A stretch of DNA of 64,000 bases from Ectopseudomonas guguanensis (GTDB lineage: Bacteria > Pseudomonadota > Gammaproteobacteria > Pseudomonadales > Pseudomonadaceae), in assembly GCF_900104265.1 (NCBI RefSeq), contig NZ_FNJJ01000013.1:62001-126000 (forward strand). Reading direction: 5' to 3'. Under the pieces are notes generated by a model, which did no database searches, had not been told where the DNA came from, and worked only from the letters and a program-made list of their open reading frames with translations. The translations under genes were made by a program, and so were the position numbers. This document shows, one piece after another, positions 24,831-34,180 of this stretch; the stretch's first letter is position 1, and each line of letters starts with the position of its first letter.

Positions 24831-26357
24831 TTAGTCCTTGAGGAAGGCTTTGAAGCGGAACAGTTCGGTCAGGCGGTAGCCGCGGTAGCGACCCATCGCC
24901 AGCATGAAACCCACCAGGATCAGCAGGACCGCCGGGAAGGTGAACACGAAGTACACCAGCTCCGGCACGCTCATCAGCAGATGGGCGATGGTGGCGGCGA
25001 ACAGGGTGCCGATGGCGACCTTGAAGGCGTGGCTGCCGCCACGCTCTTCCCAGGTGATCGACAGGCGTTCGATGGTCATGGTCAGAATCACCATCGGGAA
25101 CAGCGCCACCGACAGGCCGCGCTCCAGGCCCAGCTTGTGGCTGAACAGGCTGATGGCGGCGATCAGCACCACGACGAAGGTCAGCACCACCGACAGGCGC
25201 GGCAGCATCTGCAGTTTCAGGTGCTCCAGATAGGAGCGCAGCGACAGGCCGAGCGCGGTGATCACGGTGAACAGGAAGATGCCGAAGCCCAGCTGGGTTT
25301 CGCGGAAGGCGAGGGCGATCAGCACCGGGGTGAAGGTGCCGAGGGTCTGCAGGCCGCCCAGGTTGCGCAGGATCAGGATGACCAGCACGCCGATCGGGAT
25401 CATGACCATGATCATGAAGGTCTGCTGGGTCTGCAGCGGCAGGCCGTACAGCGAGTATTCGAGGAAGCTGGCGTCGGTGTTCTCGTCGGTCAGCTTGGCC
25501 AGGCGGATGGCGTTCATCTCGCTGTTGTTCAGGCTGAAGCTGACCTGCGCCTGGCGGCCGCCTTCGAGGCTGACCAGATCGCCATCGCCGATCCACCAGA
25601 CCAGGCGGTCGGCCGGCAGACCCTGCTCACCGGTCTCCGGGTTGAAGTACAGCCACTTCTGGCCGTTGAAGCTGCGCAGCCACAGCTCCGGCGACTGCGC
25701 CACCTCGGCCTGCAGGCGAATGGTGTGCACGCGCTCCATCGGCACGTGGGCGATGGACAGCAGCAGGTCGACCACCTTGGCCTTGTTGGCGGTGGAGGCA
25801 TCGCCGCCGAGCAGCAGCTTGACGTTGTCGTCATTGGCGTTGTTGACGCGCTTGATGGTCTCGCTGATGAAGGTTTCGACGTCGGCCGAGTGCTGGCGAA
25901 TCGGCGCTAGCAGGGCTTCGGCGGCGATCTTCTCGGGGCCTTCGACCGGGATGCTGTCGCGGAAGATCGGCCCTTTGGCCGGCGGTTGTTCGCCGCTGTA
26001 ACGCTTGGTCAGCACCAGGCGGTAGTAGAGCGTTTGCTTGCCGTTGGCACGACGGGCCGACCAGGTGACGCGGCGGTTGCCGTCGACGCGGTTGACGCTG
26101 ACGCCGTAATTGTTGGAGATGAAGCTCTCGTTGAGGCTGACGTAATCCTGGTTCAGCGGCGGCACGAACATCTGCAGCTTCACCGGCTCGCGCGGGGTGG
26201 CCTGGAATTCGACCTTGGCGTCGATGTTCCACAGATCGTCGGTCTCGTCCTCCGTCACCGGAATGCCGAGAATGAAGATTTGGTATGCCGTAATCAGAAC
26301 GCCCAGGGTCACCAGGAGGGTGATCAGGACTTTCAGATGCAGGTTCAGAGAGCGCAT
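24831..26357 (-). CDS. Inactive transglutaminase fused to seven membrane helices
   Basis: 508 residues. One membrane helix near residue 10-30, a periplasmic transglutaminase-like domain (about 30-260), then seven hydrophobic helices (about 275-495). The transglutaminase Cys-His-Asp triad is not recognisable, in line with the family name. The family is found only with the ATP-grasp and protease partners. It spans the inner membrane and could pass a periplasmic signal or modify an envelope substrate. Five bases separate it from the upstream protease gene. Confidence 0.88.
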   Translation of the reverse strand: MRSLNLHLKVLITLLVTLGVLITAYQIFILGIPVTEDETDDLWNIDAKVEFQATPREPVKLQMFVPPLNQDYVSLNESFISNNYGVSVNRVDGNRRVTWSARRANGKQTLYYRLVLTKRYSGEQPPAKGPIFRDSIPVEGPEKIAAEALLAPIRQHSADVETFISETIKRVNNANDDNVKLLLGGDASTANKAKVVDLLLSIAHVPMERVHTIRLQAEVAQSPELWLRSFNGQKWLYFNPETGEQGLPADRLVWWIGDGDLVSLEGGRQAQVSFSLNNSEMNAIRLAKLTDENTDASFLEYSLYGLPLQTQQTFMIMVMIPIGVLVILILRNLGGLQTLGTFTPVLIALAFRETQLGFGIFLFTVITALGLSLRSYLEHLKLQMLPRLSVVLTFVVVLIAAISLFSHKLGLERGLSVALFPMVILTMTIERLSITWEERGGSHAFKVAIGTLFAATIAHLLMSVPELVYFVFTFPAVLLILVGFMLAMGRYRGYRLTELFRFKAFLKD

Positions 26358-26362
26358 GGGAA

Positions 26363-26899
26363 TTACTCGCCAGGGGTTGCGTCGTCGGTGCAGTCGGGTT
26401 TGCCGGCCGCGTATTTAAGGCTTGGGTCGACCATGGCCTCGAAGTGCTTGAGCGCTTCGGAGCCAATCAGAAGCGGGTATTGGAATGCGCTTCGGTCGGT
26501 CAAGTTCACTTCTATCGTGCGCAGGGTCTGCCCCATGCACAGTTCGAGGTCGATTACCGGGCGTGCGGTGTAGGTCTTGTCTTCCTCGGGATCGAAGTCG
26601 CCTGCACGTCGTTTGATCTTGCTGATGCGCGCCAGCGGCCGTTCGATGGTCCGCTCGTGGGCTTCGTCGATGGCCAGCACGAAACGCACCCAGGTCTCTC
26701 CGTCACGTTTGAAGCGTTTGATGTTGCGAGCGCTCAGGGACGCGGTCTTGGCTCCGGTGTCGAGCTTGGCCGCGACCTGCAGGTCCAGTTCTTCTATGTG
26801 GATGTATTCGTTCAGGCCATAGATCGACTTGCCCATGGCCAGAGCCGGGCAGGACAGGGTCAGCAGGCAGAGCAACAAGGAGAAGGGTTTCAGTCTCAT
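26363..26899 (-). CDS. Retropepsin-like aspartic protease (ATP-dependent zinc protease family)
   Basis: 178 residues from the ATG at 26899 (AAGGA 5 bases upstream). Signal peptide to about residue 21 (CPALAMG), then a single retropepsin-like domain with AAKLDTGAKTASLSA (the D-T-G-A active-site loop) and RPVIDLELCMG...PLLIGSEALKHF. The family name 'zinc protease' is historical; the visible motif is aspartic. Secreted to the periplasm or outer membrane. First gene of the three-gene operon. Confidence 0.85.
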   Translation of the reverse strand: MRLKPFSLLLCLLTLSCPALAMGKSIYGLNEYIHIEELDLQVAAKLDTGAKTASLSARNIKRFKRDGETWVRFVLAIDEAHERTIERPLARISKIKRRAGDFDPEEDKTYTARPVIDLELCMGQTLRTIEVNLTDRSAFQYPLLIGSEALKHFEAMVDPSLKYAAGKPDCTDDATPGE

Positions 26900-27100
26900 G
26901 GGTCCTTGAGAGGGTGTTGCCAGGGGCGGGTGAGCGACAGCGTCTGGCGGCATCCTGCCATATAACTGTCTGCCGGGAATTCTAGCAGGCATGGCAAAAG
27001 GCGTTGGCCGGGCGTGAGTGCGCGGATTCTAACATGGGGATTTTCCGTGCTGACAGAAGGTTATGCAGCTTTCTGCAAGTCAGGTCTCGCGTTGATGCAC

Positions 27101-27128
27101 TTGTCGACGTGAAACTATTGTCGACAAT
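27101..27128 (+). promoter_or_regulatory. Two TGTCGAC operator candidates of the prp regulator
   Basis: TTGTCGACGT at 27101-27110 and the perfect palindrome ATTGTCGACAAT at 27117-27128, centres 17 bases apart, about 80-100 bases before the regulator gene. A third copy overlaps its start. Confidence 0.55.
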
Positions 27129-27191
27129 ATGCGATTTATTGTTTGACAGCCATGCTTGTCTGCCATAATTTTTGGGCGTCTAAAGCCATTG

Positions 27192-27201
27192 GTGTCGACA
27201 A
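27192..27201 (+). promoter_or_regulatory. Third TGTCGACA operator candidate, next to the GntR start
   Basis: GTGTCGACAA ends two bases before the ATG at 27204. Its centre is 74 bases (about seven helical turns) from the palindrome at 27117-27128, so repression by looping is possible. Confidence 0.5.
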
Positions 27202-27203
27202 TC

Positions 27204-27926
27204 ATGCTGCTTGAATCAGATGCTGCCGCCGCGCCTCAAGTGGATTCGGAAACACTTTCCGAGCACGTTTTTCGCCTGATCCAGGCGGCCATCGTCAAGG
27301 GCGAGATCGCTCCTGGCAGCAAGATCTCCGAACCCGAGCTGGCGCGCACCTATGGGATCAGTCGCGGTCCGCTGCGTGAGGCGATCCACCGGCTGGAAGG
27401 GCAGAAGCTGCTGGTGCGCGTACCACATGTGGGTGCACGGGTGGTGGCGCTCAGCCATGCCGAGCTGATCGAGCTGTACGAAATCCGTGAATCCCTCGAG
27501 GGTATGGCCTGCCGCCTGGCGGCCGAGCGCATGACCCAGCAGGAGATCGACGAGCTGCGCCGGGTGCTGGAGCTGCACGAGCAGGACGCCGCCTTCAAGG
27601 CCGGCGTCGGCTACTACCAGCAGGAAGGCGACTTCGATTTCCACTACCGGATCATCCAGGGCAGCGGCAACCGCACCCTCGCCAAGCTGCTATGCGACGA
27701 GCTGTACCAGCTGGTGCGCATGTATCGCCTGCAGTTCTCCGCCACGCCCAATCGTCCGCGCCAGGCCTTCGCCGAACACCACCGCATTCTCGATGCCATC
27801 GCCGATCGTGACGGCGAACTGGCCGAATTGCTGATGCGCCGTCACATCGGCGCCTCCAAGCGCAATATCGAGCGCCACTACAAGGAAGCGCTCGCCACTT
27901 CATCCAAGACCCGAGGTGATTCATGA
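27204..27926 (+). CDS. GntR-family regulator of the 2-methylcitrate operon
   Basis: 240 residues from the ATG at 27204 (the in-frame start at 27156 would include the operator-like repeats). GntR winged HTH at about 15-80 (HVFRLIQAAIVKGEIAPGSK...TYGISRGPLREAIHRLEGQKLL), then an FCD effector domain with HxxH-like metal ligands (DFDFHYRIIQGSGN, EHHRILDAIADRD). FCD regulators sense small acids; a 2-methylcitrate-type metabolite is likely because prpB overlaps its stop codon (ATGA). Confidence 0.9.
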   Translation: MLLESDAAAAPQVDSETLSEHVFRLIQAAIVKGEIAPGSKISEPELARTYGISRGPLREAIHRLEGQKLLVRVPHVGARVVALSHAELIELYEIRESLEGMACRLAAERMTQQEIDELRRVLELHEQDAAFKAGVGYYQQEGDFDFHYRIIQGSGNRTLAKLLCDELYQLVRMYRLQFSATPNRPRQAFAEHHRILDAIADRDGELAELLMRRHIGASKRNIERHYKEALATSSKTRGDS

Positions 27927-28810
27927 TCCAGCTTTCCGCCGGCCAGCGCTTCCGCCAGGCCCTCGCCGAAGAGCAACCGCTGCAGGTGATCGGCGCGATC
28001 AACGCCAACCATGCGCTGCTGGCCAAGCGCGCGGGCTTCCGTGCCATCTACCTGTCCGGTGGTGGCGTGGCGGCCGGCTCCCTCGGCCTGCCGGACCTGG
28101 GCATCAATACCCTCGATGACGTGCTCACCGACGTACGCCGCATCACCGACGTGTGCGACCTGCCGCTGCTGGTAGACATCGACACCGGCTTTGGCCCCTC
28201 GGCCTTCAATATCGAGCGCACCATCAAGAACCTGATCAAGGCCGGCGCCGCCGCCGCGCATATCGAGGATCAGGTCGGCGCCAAGCGCTGCGGCCACCGC
28301 CCGGGCAAGGAGATCGTCTCCTGCGAGGAGATGGTCGACCGCGTGCGCGCCGCCGCCGATGCCAAGACCGACCCGGACTTCTTCCTCATCGCCCGTACCG
28401 ATGCGATCCAGGCCGAGGGCGTGGACGCCGCCATCGAGCGCTGCCAGGCCTACGTCGAGGCCGGTGCCGACGGCATCTTCGCCGAGGCTGCCTACGACCT
28501 GCCGACCTACAAGCGTTTCGTCGACGCGCTGAAGGTGCCGGTGCTGGCCAATATCACCGAATTCGGCGCCACGCCGCTGTTCAGTCGCGACGAGCTGGCT
28601 TCGGTCGGCGTGGCCATCCAGCTCTACCCGCTGTCGGCCTTCCGCGCGGCGAACAAGGCGGCAGAAAGTGTCTACACCTCGATCCGCCAGAACGGCCACC
28701 AGAAAGACGTGATCGAGCTGATGCAGACCCGCGCCGAGCTGTACGACCGCATCGGCTATCACGCCTTCGAGCAGAAGCTCGACGCGCTGTTCGCTGCCGG
28801 CAAGAAGTAA
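27923..28810 (+). CDS. prpB: 2-methylisocitrate lyase
   Basis: 295 residues. Isocitrate lyase superfamily with the catalytic KRCGHRPGK loop (Cys123) and YLSGGGVAAGSLGLPDLG near the N-terminus. It splits 2-methylisocitrate into pyruvate and succinate, the last step of the 2-methylcitrate cycle for propionate. Start overlaps the regulator stop by four bases. A repeat-rich gap of 135 bases separates it from prpC. Confidence 0.95.
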   Translation: MIQLSAGQRFRQALAEEQPLQVIGAINANHALLAKRAGFRAIYLSGGGVAAGSLGLPDLGINTLDDVLTDVRRITDVCDLPLLVDIDTGFGPSAFNIERTIKNLIKAGAAAAHIEDQVGAKRCGHRPGKEIVSCEEMVDRVRAAADAKTDPDFFLIARTDAIQAEGVDAAIERCQAYVEAGADGIFAEAAYDLPTYKRFVDALKVPVLANITEFGATPLFSRDELASVGVAIQLYPLSAFRAANKAAESVYTSIRQNGHQKDVIELMQTRAELYDRIGYHAFEQKLDALFAAGKK

Positions 28811-28813
28811 ACA

Positions 28814-28900
28814 GTTGGGTGGGCCGGGTGACGATTCGCTTCAGCCCACCGCATCAGCGCTGCCGGTGGGCTGAGGTGGTGGGCTGAAGCCCACCCTACG
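28814..28900. repeat. Composite palindromic repeats between prpB and prpC, family A
   Basis: Two partly overlapping inverted repeats built from GGTGGGC / GCCCACC, the last (28878-28900) being GGTGGGCTGAAGCCCACC plus CTACG. As an intercistronic element it may trim or stabilise the prp mRNA. Confidence 0.7.
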
Positions 28901-28945
28901 CACTACGCAGAGCACAGCAGAACAAAAAGAGTCGAGGAGATATCG

Positions 28946-30106
28946 ATGAGCACCACCGAAACCACCACTCCGGGCTTCAAACCGAAGAAATCCGTCGCCC
29001 TCTCCGGCACTGCCGCCGGCAATACCGCGCTGTGCACCGTTGGCCGTACCGGTAACGATCTGCACTACCGCGGCTATGACGTGCTGGATTTCGCCAATCG
29101 CTGCGAATTCGAGGAAATCGCCCACCTGCTGGTGCACGGCAAACTGCCCAACGTCGCCGAACTGGCCGGTTACAAGGCCAAGCTCAAGGCCCTGCGCGGC
29201 CTGCCGGCCGGGGTCAAGGCCGCGCTGGAGCAACTGCCGCCCTCGGCGCACCCGATGGACGTGATGCGCACCGCCGTGTCCGTGCTCGGCTGCCTGGCCC
29301 CGGAGAAGGACGACCACAATCACCCCGGCGCCCGCGACATTGCCGACAAGCTGATGGCCTCTCTGGGCTCGGCGCTGTTGTACTGGTACCACTACAGCCA
29401 CAACGGCAAGCGCATCGAGGTGCAAACCGACGACGACTCCATCGGCGGCCACTTCCTCCATCTGCTGCACGGCGAGAAGCCCCGCGAGTCCTGGGTGCGC
29501 GCCATGCACACCTCGCTGAACCTGTACGCCGAGCACGAGTTCAACGCCTCCACCTTCACCTCGCGGGTGATCGCCGGCACCGGCTCCGACCTGTTCAGCT
29601 GCATCGCCGGTGCCATCGGCGCGCTGCGCGGCCCCAAGCACGGCGGCGCCAACGAGGTGGCCTTCGAGGTGCAGAAGCGTTATGACAGCCCGGACGAAGC
29701 CGAGGCCGACATCCGCGAGCGGGTAGGGCGCAAGGAAGTGGTGATCGGCTTCGGTCACCCGGTCTACACCGTCAGCGACCCACGCAACAAGGTGATCAAG
29801 GAAGTGGCCCGTGAGCTGTCCGTGGAGCAGGGCAACACCAAGATGTTCGATATCGCCGAGCGTCTGGAGAGCGTGATGTGGGAGATCAAGAAGATGTTCC
29901 CCAACCTCGACTGGTTCAGCGCCGTGAGCTACCACATGATGGGCGTGCCCACCGCCATGTTCACCCCGCTGTTCGTCATCGCCCGCACCGCCGGCTGGTC
30001 CGCTCACGTCATCGAGCAACGCATCGACGGCAAGATCATCCGCCCGAGCGCCAACTACACAGGCCCCGAAGACCTGAAGTTCGTGCCGCTCAAGGACCGT
30101 AAATAA
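28946..30106 (+). CDS. prpC: 2-methylcitrate synthase
   Basis: 386 residues, ribosome site GAGGAG. Citrate synthase fold with the short PrpC form (E. coli about 389). Catalytic residues: His in GPKHGGANE, His in GFGHPVYTVSDPRNK, Asp in the ...LDWFSAVSYHMMGVP region. It joins propionyl-CoA and oxaloacetate. Ends one base before acnD. Confidence 0.95.
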   Translation: MSTTETTTPGFKPKKSVALSGTAAGNTALCTVGRTGNDLHYRGYDVLDFANRCEFEEIAHLLVHGKLPNVAELAGYKAKLKALRGLPAGVKAALEQLPPSAHPMDVMRTAVSVLGCLAPEKDDHNHPGARDIADKLMASLGSALLYWYHYSHNGKRIEVQTDDDSIGGHFLHLLHGEKPRESWVRAMHTSLNLYAEHEFNASTFTSRVIAGTGSDLFSCIAGAIGALRGPKHGGANEVAFEVQKRYDSPDEAEADIRERVGRKEVVIGFGHPVYTVSDPRNKVIKEVARELSVEQGNTKMFDIAERLESVMWEIKKMFPNLDWFSAVSYHMMGVPTAMFTPLFVIARTAGWSAHVIEQRIDGKIIRPSANYTGPEDLKFVPLKDRK

Positions 30107-30107
30107 G

Positions 30108-32729
30108 ATGAATGACACCGTGAATAGCCAATATCGCAAGCGCCTGCCCGGCACCGCGCTGGATTACTTCGATGCCCGTGAGGCGGTCGAGGCGATCCAG
30201 GCCGGCGCCTGGGACAAGCTCCCCTACACCTCGCGCGTGCTCGCCGAGCAGCTGGTGCGCCGCTGCGATCCGCAGGATCTGACCGCCTCGCTGGAGCAGC
30301 TGGTCTACCGCAGGCGCGACCTGGACTTTCCCTGGTACCCGGCGCGCGTGGTTTGCCACGACATCCTCGGCCAGACCGCGCTGGTCGACCTGGCCGGCCT
30401 GCGCGATGCCATCGCAGAAAAAGGTGGTGACCCGTCCAAGGTCAACCCCGTGGTGCCGACCCAGTTGATCGTCGACCACTCGCTGGCCGTCGAGGCGCCG
30501 GGCTTCGACCCGGACGCCTTCGAAAAGAACCGCGCCATCGAGGATCGCCGCAACGAGGATCGCTTCCACTTCATCGACTGGACCAAGACCGCGTTCAAGA
30601 ACGTCGACGTGATCCCGGCCGGCAACGGCATCATGCACCAGATCAATCTGGAGAAGATGAGCCCGGTGATCCAGGCGCGCGGCGGCATCGCCTTCCCCGA
30701 TACCTGCGTCGGTACTGACTCGCACACACCGCACGTCGATGCCCTGGGCGTGATCGCCATCGGTGTCGGCGGCCTGGAGGCCGAGACCGTGATGCTCGGC
30801 CACCCGTCGATGATGCGTCTGCCCGATATCGTCGGCGTCGAGCTGACCGGCAAGCGTCAGCCGGGCATCACCGCCACCGATATCGTTCTGGCGATCACCG
30901 AGTTCCTGCGCAAGGAAAGGGTGGTGGGCGCCTGGGTCGAGTTCTTCGGTGAAGGAGCGGACAGCCTGTCCATCGGCGATCGCGCGACCATTTCCAATAT
31001 GTGCCCCGAGTATGGTGCGACGGCTTCGATGTTCTATATCGACGGCCAGACCATCGATTACCTCAAGCTCACCGGTCGCGAGCCGGAGCAGGTGGCATTG
31101 GTTGAGAACTACGCCAAGACCCTTGGCCTGTGGAGCGACGCGCTGAAAACCGCCGAGTACGAGCGTGTGTTGCGCTTCGATCTGGGCAGCGTAGTGCGCA
31201 ATATGGCCGGCCCAAGCAACCCGCATCGTCGCCTGCCCACTTCGGCGCTGGTCGAGCGCGGCATCGCCGACGAGGCCAAGTTGCAAGCCGGCAAGGGCGA
31301 GGAGGCCCAAGGGCTGATGCCCGATGGCGCGGTGATCATCGCCGCTATCACCAGTTGCACCAATACCTCCAACCCACGCAACGTCATCGCCGCCGGCCTG
31401 GTGGCGAAGAAGGCCAATGCACTGGGCCTGGTGCGCAAGCCTTGGGTCAAGACCTCCTTCGCGCCAGGCTCCAAGGTCGCCAAGCTGTATCTGCAAGAGG
31501 CCGGTCTGCTACCAGAACTGGAGAAGCTCGGTTTCGGCATCGTCGCCTACGCCTGCACCACCTGCAATGGCATGTCCGGCGCGCTGGAACCAAAGATCCA
31601 GAAGGAAATCATCGACCGCGACCTGTACGCCACCGCCGTGCTCTCGGGTAACCGCAACTTCGACGGGCGCATCCACCCCTACGCCAAGCAGGCTTTCCTC
31701 GCCTCGCCGCCGCTGGTGGTGGCCTATGCGATCGCCGGTACCGTGCGCTTCGATATCGAGCAGGATCCACTGGGCAGCGATGCACAGGGCAACCCGATCA
31801 CTCTCAAGGACTTGTGGCCGAGCGACGAGGAGATCGACGCCATCGTCGCTGCCTCGGTGAAGCCCGAGCAGTTCAAGCAGATCTACATCCCGATGTTCGA
31901 TCTGGGTAGCGTGCAGGAGGCAGAGAGCCCGTTGTACGACTGGCGCCCGATGTCCACCTATATCCGCCGCCCGCCTTACTGGGAGGGTGCATTGGCCGGT
32001 GAGCGTACGCTCAAGGGCATGCGCCCGCTGGCGATCCTGCCGGACAACATCACCACCGACCACCTGTCGCCGTCCAACGCCATCCTGGCGGATTCGGCCG
32101 CCGGTGAGTACCTGGCGAAAATGGGCCTGCCGGAAGAGGACTTCAACTCCTACGCCACCCACCGTGGCGACCACCTGACCGCGCAGCGTGCCACCTTCGC
32201 CAACCCGCAATTGGTCAATGAGATGGTCGTGGTCGACGGCCAGGTGAAGAAGGGCTCGCTGGCTCGCGTCGAGCCTGAAGGGCAGGTGATGCGCATGTGG
32301 GAAGCCATCGAAACCTACATGAATCGCAAGCAGAACCTGATCATCGTTGCCGGTGCCGACTACGGCCAAGGGTCATCGCGGGACTGGGCGGCCAAGGGCG
32401 TGCGCCTGGCGGGCGTGGAAGTGATCGTGGCCGAAGGCTTCGAGCGCATCCACCGCACCAACCTGGTGGGCATGGGCGTGCTGCCGGTGGAGTTCAAGCC
32501 GGGTACCACGCGCCTGACCCTAGGTCTGGATGGCACCGAGACCTATGACATCGAGGGCGAGATTTCGCCGCGCTGCGACCTGACCCTGGTGGTCAATCGC
32601 CGCAATGGCGAGGTGCTGCGTGTGCCAGTCACCTGCCGTCTGGATACCGCGGCGGATGTCAGCGTGTACCAGGCCGGTGGCGTGCTGCAGCGCTTCGCCA
32701 AGGACTTCCTCGAAGGCGCGGTGGCGTGA
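30108..32729 (+). CDS. acnD: Fe/S-dependent 2-methylisocitrate dehydratase AcnD
   Basis: 873 residues. Aconitase family with 4Fe-4S ligands Cys417 (TSCTNTSNP), Cys483 and Cys486 (ACTTCNG) and the swivel domain near the C-terminus (DYGQGSSRDWAAKG). AcnD converts 2-methylcitrate to 2-methyl-aconitate, which PrpF isomerises; together they replace PrpD. It follows prpC without a gap, and prpF is the next gene. AAGGAC 9 bases before the ATG. Confidence 0.95.
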   Translation: MNDTVNSQYRKRLPGTALDYFDAREAVEAIQAGAWDKLPYTSRVLAEQLVRRCDPQDLTASLEQLVYRRRDLDFPWYPARVVCHDILGQTALVDLAGLRDAIAEKGGDPSKVNPVVPTQLIVDHSLAVEAPGFDPDAFEKNRAIEDRRNEDRFHFIDWTKTAFKNVDVIPAGNGIMHQINLEKMSPVIQARGGIAFPDTCVGTDSHTPHVDALGVIAIGVGGLEAETVMLGHPSMMRLPDIVGVELTGKRQPGITATDIVLAITEFLRKERVVGAWVEFFGEGADSLSIGDRATISNMCPEYGATASMFYIDGQTIDYLKLTGREPEQVALVENYAKTLGLWSDALKTAEYERVLRFDLGSVVRNMAGPSNPHRRLPTSALVERGIADEAKLQAGKGEEAQGLMPDGAVIIAAITSCTNTSNPRNVIAAGLVAKKANALGLVRKPWVKTSFAPGSKVAKLYLQEAGLLPELEKLGFGIVAYACTTCNGMSGALEPKIQKEIIDRDLYATAVLSGNRNFDGRIHPYAKQAFLASPPLVVAYAIAGTVRFDIEQDPLGSDAQGNPITLKDLWPSDEEIDAIVAASVKPEQFKQIYIPMFDLGSVQEAESPLYDWRPMSTYIRRPPYWEGALAGERTLKGMRPLAILPDNITTDHLSPSNAILADSAAGEYLAKMGLPEEDFNSYATHRGDHLTAQRATFANPQLVNEMVVVDGQVKKGSLARVEPEGQVMRMWEAIETYMNRKQNLIIVAGADYGQGSSRDWAAKGVRLAGVEVIVAEGFERIHRTNLVGMGVLPVEFKPGTTRLTLGLDGTETYDIEGEISPRCDLTLVVNRRNGEVLRVPVTCRLDTAADVSVYQAGGVLQRFAKDFLEGAVA

Positions 32730-32732
32730 TCG

Positions 32733-32845
32733 CTCCCTCTCCCATTTATGGGAGAGGGCTGGGGAGAGGGTGGTGCAGGCGGCTCGGTGTTGTCTGATAG
32801 ACCCTCTCCCCCGGCCCCTCTCCCGCAAGCGGGAGAGGGGAGACA
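32733..32845. repeat. Pair of CTCTCCC palindromes after acnD, family D
   Basis: CCCTCTCCC ATTTAT GGGAGAGGG followed 40 bases later by CCCTCTCCC GCAAGC GGGAGAGGG-type stem. A typical Pseudomonas intergenic repeat, here between acnD and prpF. Confidence 0.75.
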
Positions 32846-32850
32846 AGCGC

Positions 32851-32912
32851 GTAGCCCGGATGAAATCCGGGGCAAGGTTGAATGATTCGATCCCGGATTG
32901 CATCCGGGCTAC
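32851..32912. repeat. Inverted pair GTAGCCCGGAT...ATCCGGGCTAC, family C
   Basis: Two halves of GTAGCCCGGATGCAATCCGGG point toward each other over 62 bases; the same pair recurs at 56253-56310. Confidence 0.75.
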
Positions 32913-32927
32913 TTCAGGACTGCACTC

Positions 32928-34115
32928 ATGGCTCATCTGCCTCAAGTGAAAATCCCCGCCACCTATATCCGTGGCGGCACCAGCAAGGGCGTGTTCTTCC
33001 GCCTGCAGGACCTGCCCGAGCGCTGTCAGGTGCCGGGCGAGGCCCGCGACAAGCTGTTCATGCGCGTGATCGGCAGCCCCGACCCCTATTCGGCGCATAT
33101 CGACGGCATGGGCGGTGCCACCTCGAGCACCTCCAAGTGCGTGATCCTGTCGAAAAGCAGCCAGCCCGAGCATGACGTCGATTACCTCTACGGCCAGGTG
33201 TCCATCGACAAGGCTTTCGTCGACTGGAGCGGCAACTGCGGCAACCTGTCCACGGCGGCTGGCGCCTTCGCCATCCATGCCGGCCTGGTCGATCCCGCGC
33301 GGATTCCCGAGAACGGCACCTGCGTGGTGCGCATCTGGCAAGCCAATATTCAGAAAACCATCATCGCCCATGTGCCGGTCACGGATGGCCAGGTGCAGGA
33401 AACCGGCGATTTCGAGCTGGACGGCGTGACCTTCCCGGCGGCGGAGATCGTGCTGGAGTTCCTCGACCCGTCCGACGATGGCGAGGACGGTGGCTCCATG
33501 TTCCCCACCGGCAACCTGGTCGATGACCTGGAAGTGCCCGGTATCGGCAGCTTCAAGGCGACCATGATCACCGCCGGCATCCCGACCGTGTTCGTCAATG
33601 CCGAGGACATCGGCTATCGGGGCACCGAGCTGCGCGAGGATATCAATGGCGATCCGGCGCAACTGGCGCGCTTCGAGCAGATCCGCATTGCCGGTGCGCT
33701 GCGCATGGGGCTGATCAAGACGGCCGAGGAGGCTGCGACACGTCAGCACACCCCGAAGATCGCCTTCGTCAGTCCGCCCAAGGACTACCGCACCTCCAGT
33801 GGCAAGGCGGTGAAGGCCGGCGAGGTCGATCTGCTGGTGCGTGCGCTGTCCATGGGCAAGCTGCACCACGCGATGATGGGCACCTGCGCGGTGGCCATCG
33901 GCACGGCGGCGGCGATTCCCGGCACGCTGGTCAACCTGGCTGCCGGTGGCGGCGAGCGCGAGGCGGTACGTTTCGGCCATCCGTCCGGCACCCTGCGTGT
34001 CGGCGCGCAGGCCAAGATGGTCGATGGTCAGTGGACGGTGACCAAAGCCGTAATGAGCCGCAGTGCGAGGGTTCTGATGGAAGGCTGGGTGCGCGTGCCT
34101 GCTGAAAGCTTCTAG
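32928..34115 (+). CDS. prpF: 2-methylaconitate cis-trans isomerase PrpF
   Basis: 395 residues from the ATG at 32928 (AGGA 9 bases upstream); the earlier in-frame TTG at 32898 lies inside a repeat and is rejected. DAP-epimerase-like fold: GGTSKGVFFRLQDLP near the N-terminus, SGNCGNLSTAAGAFA with the conserved Cys, and MGTCAVAIGTAAAIPG. It isomerises the AcnD product. No prpD follows; the AcnD/PrpF pair makes it dispensable. Confidence 0.94.
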   Translation: MAHLPQVKIPATYIRGGTSKGVFFRLQDLPERCQVPGEARDKLFMRVIGSPDPYSAHIDGMGGATSSTSKCVILSKSSQPEHDVDYLYGQVSIDKAFVDWSGNCGNLSTAAGAFAIHAGLVDPARIPENGTCVVRIWQANIQKTIIAHVPVTDGQVQETGDFELDGVTFPAAEIVLEFLDPSDDGEDGGSMFPTGNLVDDLEVPGIGSFKATMITAGIPTVFVNAEDIGYRGTELREDINGDPAQLARFEQIRIAGALRMGLIKTAEEAATRQHTPKIAFVSPPKDYRTSSGKAVKAGEVDLLVRALSMGKLHHAMMGTCAVAIGTAAAIPGTLVNLAAGGGEREAVRFGHPSGTLRVGAQAKMVDGQWTVTKAVMSRSARVLMEGWVRVPAESF

Positions 34116-34127
34116 GTTCTGAATGAG

Positions 34128-34153
34128 AAAAGGCTCGAGGTGTCGAGCCTTTT
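34128..34153. terminator. Terminator between prpF and ppsR
   Basis: AAAAGGCTCGA GGTG TCGAGCCTTTT followed by CCCTTTG; A/T on both sides allows either direction. Confidence 0.85.
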
Positions 34154-34180
34154 CCCTTTGTAAACATGTGCTTGCAGCGG

